Positions 35,588 to 36,052 of a DNA stretch of 36,052 nt are shown here, piece by piece. Below the pieces are notes generated by a model. The model was not told where the DNA came from and searched no databases. It saw nothing but the letters and a program-made list of their open reading frames with translations. Source of the stretch: Lyngbya confervoides BDU141951 (GTDB lineage: Bacteria > Cyanobacteriota > Cyanobacteriia > Thermosynechococcales > Thermosynechococcaceae); contig NZ_JTHE03000064.1 in NCBI RefSeq assembly GCF_000817775.3, forward strand, positions 1 to 36,052. The letters run 5' to 3'. Made by a program: the position numbers and the translations under genes. Within the stretch, counting starts at the first letter, position 1. Each line of letters begins with the position of its first letter.

Positions 35588-36052
35588 TCCAATGTAGCTC
35601 TCTAGAATGCTGGTGAACGGCCTTGAGAATGATTATTGGCCCGCCGCCGCTAAGACTCCTGTGTCAAAGGCCCCAAACATTCAGCGTCTTTACTGCGATC
35701 CATAAGCAAAGCCACACCTCTCAATATAACCCCTGCAGGAGTAACCGATGCAACCCACCACAGAGCCGCCGCCTAAGGATCTCGCCTTTTTAAAGATATA
35801 AGTTTCTTAAGGTGAATAACGAAATTTTGCTGCCTAAGTCCTTGAACCTGCGAGGAGAATAACTGACACACCTGAATATATGATGGTGATGCTAGCATAT
35901 GTCATCGCCATTTCCGAATATGTTACATAAAGTTCAGTCGTAGGAAAACCAACTCAGGGATAAGAGTCTATCCAATGGCCACCAATTTAATCCGGGACAG
36001 AATGCAGTGTGGGCATTTGAGGTTGTACAAACTTTTTGTATCGTCTGGCTTG
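35588..36052. other. Terminal interval without a confident gene
   Basis: This interval lies upstream of the STAND gene and runs to the window end. It is AT-richer than its neighbours near 35800-35950. A stem-loop at 35883-35911 (ATGGTGATG with CATCGCCAT, one G-T pair, 11-base loop containing GCTAGC) is the only clear structure. An ATG at 35975 opens a frame that stays open for 26 codons to the window edge (MATNLIRDRMQCGHLR...), too short to judge. Confidence 0.5.

Noticed and set aside
35975-36052. Start of a gene at the window end
   Set aside because: Only 26 codons are visible, with no clear ribosome binding site and no recognisable similarity.

Overview
This is a chromosomal stretch from a photosynthetic cyanobacterium. 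Evidence includes more than two dozen GCGATCGC (HIP1) octamers, a cytochrome b6f small subunit gene (petL), the acyl-lipid Delta-12 desaturase DesA, an aa3-type cytochrome oxidase operon, a stand-alone GroEL behind a CIRCE operator, and the order rplS-trnW-secE-nusG-rplK-rplA-rplJ-rplL followed by glgC. Several domains are largely cyanobacterial: DUF1815, DUF3747, DUF1517, DUF1997, DUF1822. I see no insertion sequence, phage or CRISPR array. Species cannot be told from this sequence.

Layout. 1-0.9 kb: 3' part of an ammonium transporter and its terminator. 1.1-2.3 kb: DUF1815 gene overlapping an alpha/beta hydrolase. 2.3-5.5 kb (minus): a GumC/Wzc-like polysaccharide co-polymerase with a degenerate kinase domain, translationally coupled to a membrane-anchored SAM methyltransferase. 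5.6-9.4 kb: a secreted DUF3747 protein with internally duplicated repeats, an M16 peptidase and a thioredoxin. 9.4-13.6 kb (minus): ctaC-ctaD-ctaE and a HAD hydrolase, apparently one operon. 13.6-17.2 kb: a long structured region, desA, then CIRCE-groEL2 with a strong terminator. 17.2-19.1 kb: convergent DUF1517 and VanX-type dipeptidase genes. 19.2-21.9 kb (minus): an FHA-PAS-GAF-GGDEF-EAL cyclic-di-GMP enzyme. 22.2-24.6 kb: cobK, clpS and an archaeal/eukaryal-type Trm1. 24.7-26 kb: petL (minus), a secreted CAP protein and a small unknown gene (minus). 26.1-30.1 kb: translation and secretion cluster, with an L10 leader/attenuator before rplJ-rplL. 30.1-33.6 kb: long leader and glgC, DUF1997 (minus), pheA. 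33.6-35.6 kb (minus): a STAND NTPase with an HTH-like N-terminus and a DUF1822-like C-terminus. The last 0.45 kb has no confident gene.

Most of the window is housekeeping. The least ordinary items are the STAND NTPase-DUF1822 fusion with an atypical sensor motif, the co-polymerase whose Walker A lysine is glutamine and which carries a long helical tail, the exported-looking methyltransferase coupled to it, the 321-bp in-frame duplication in the DUF3747 protein, and several long perfect or near-perfect inverted repeats (upstream of desA, and across the pheA stop codon).
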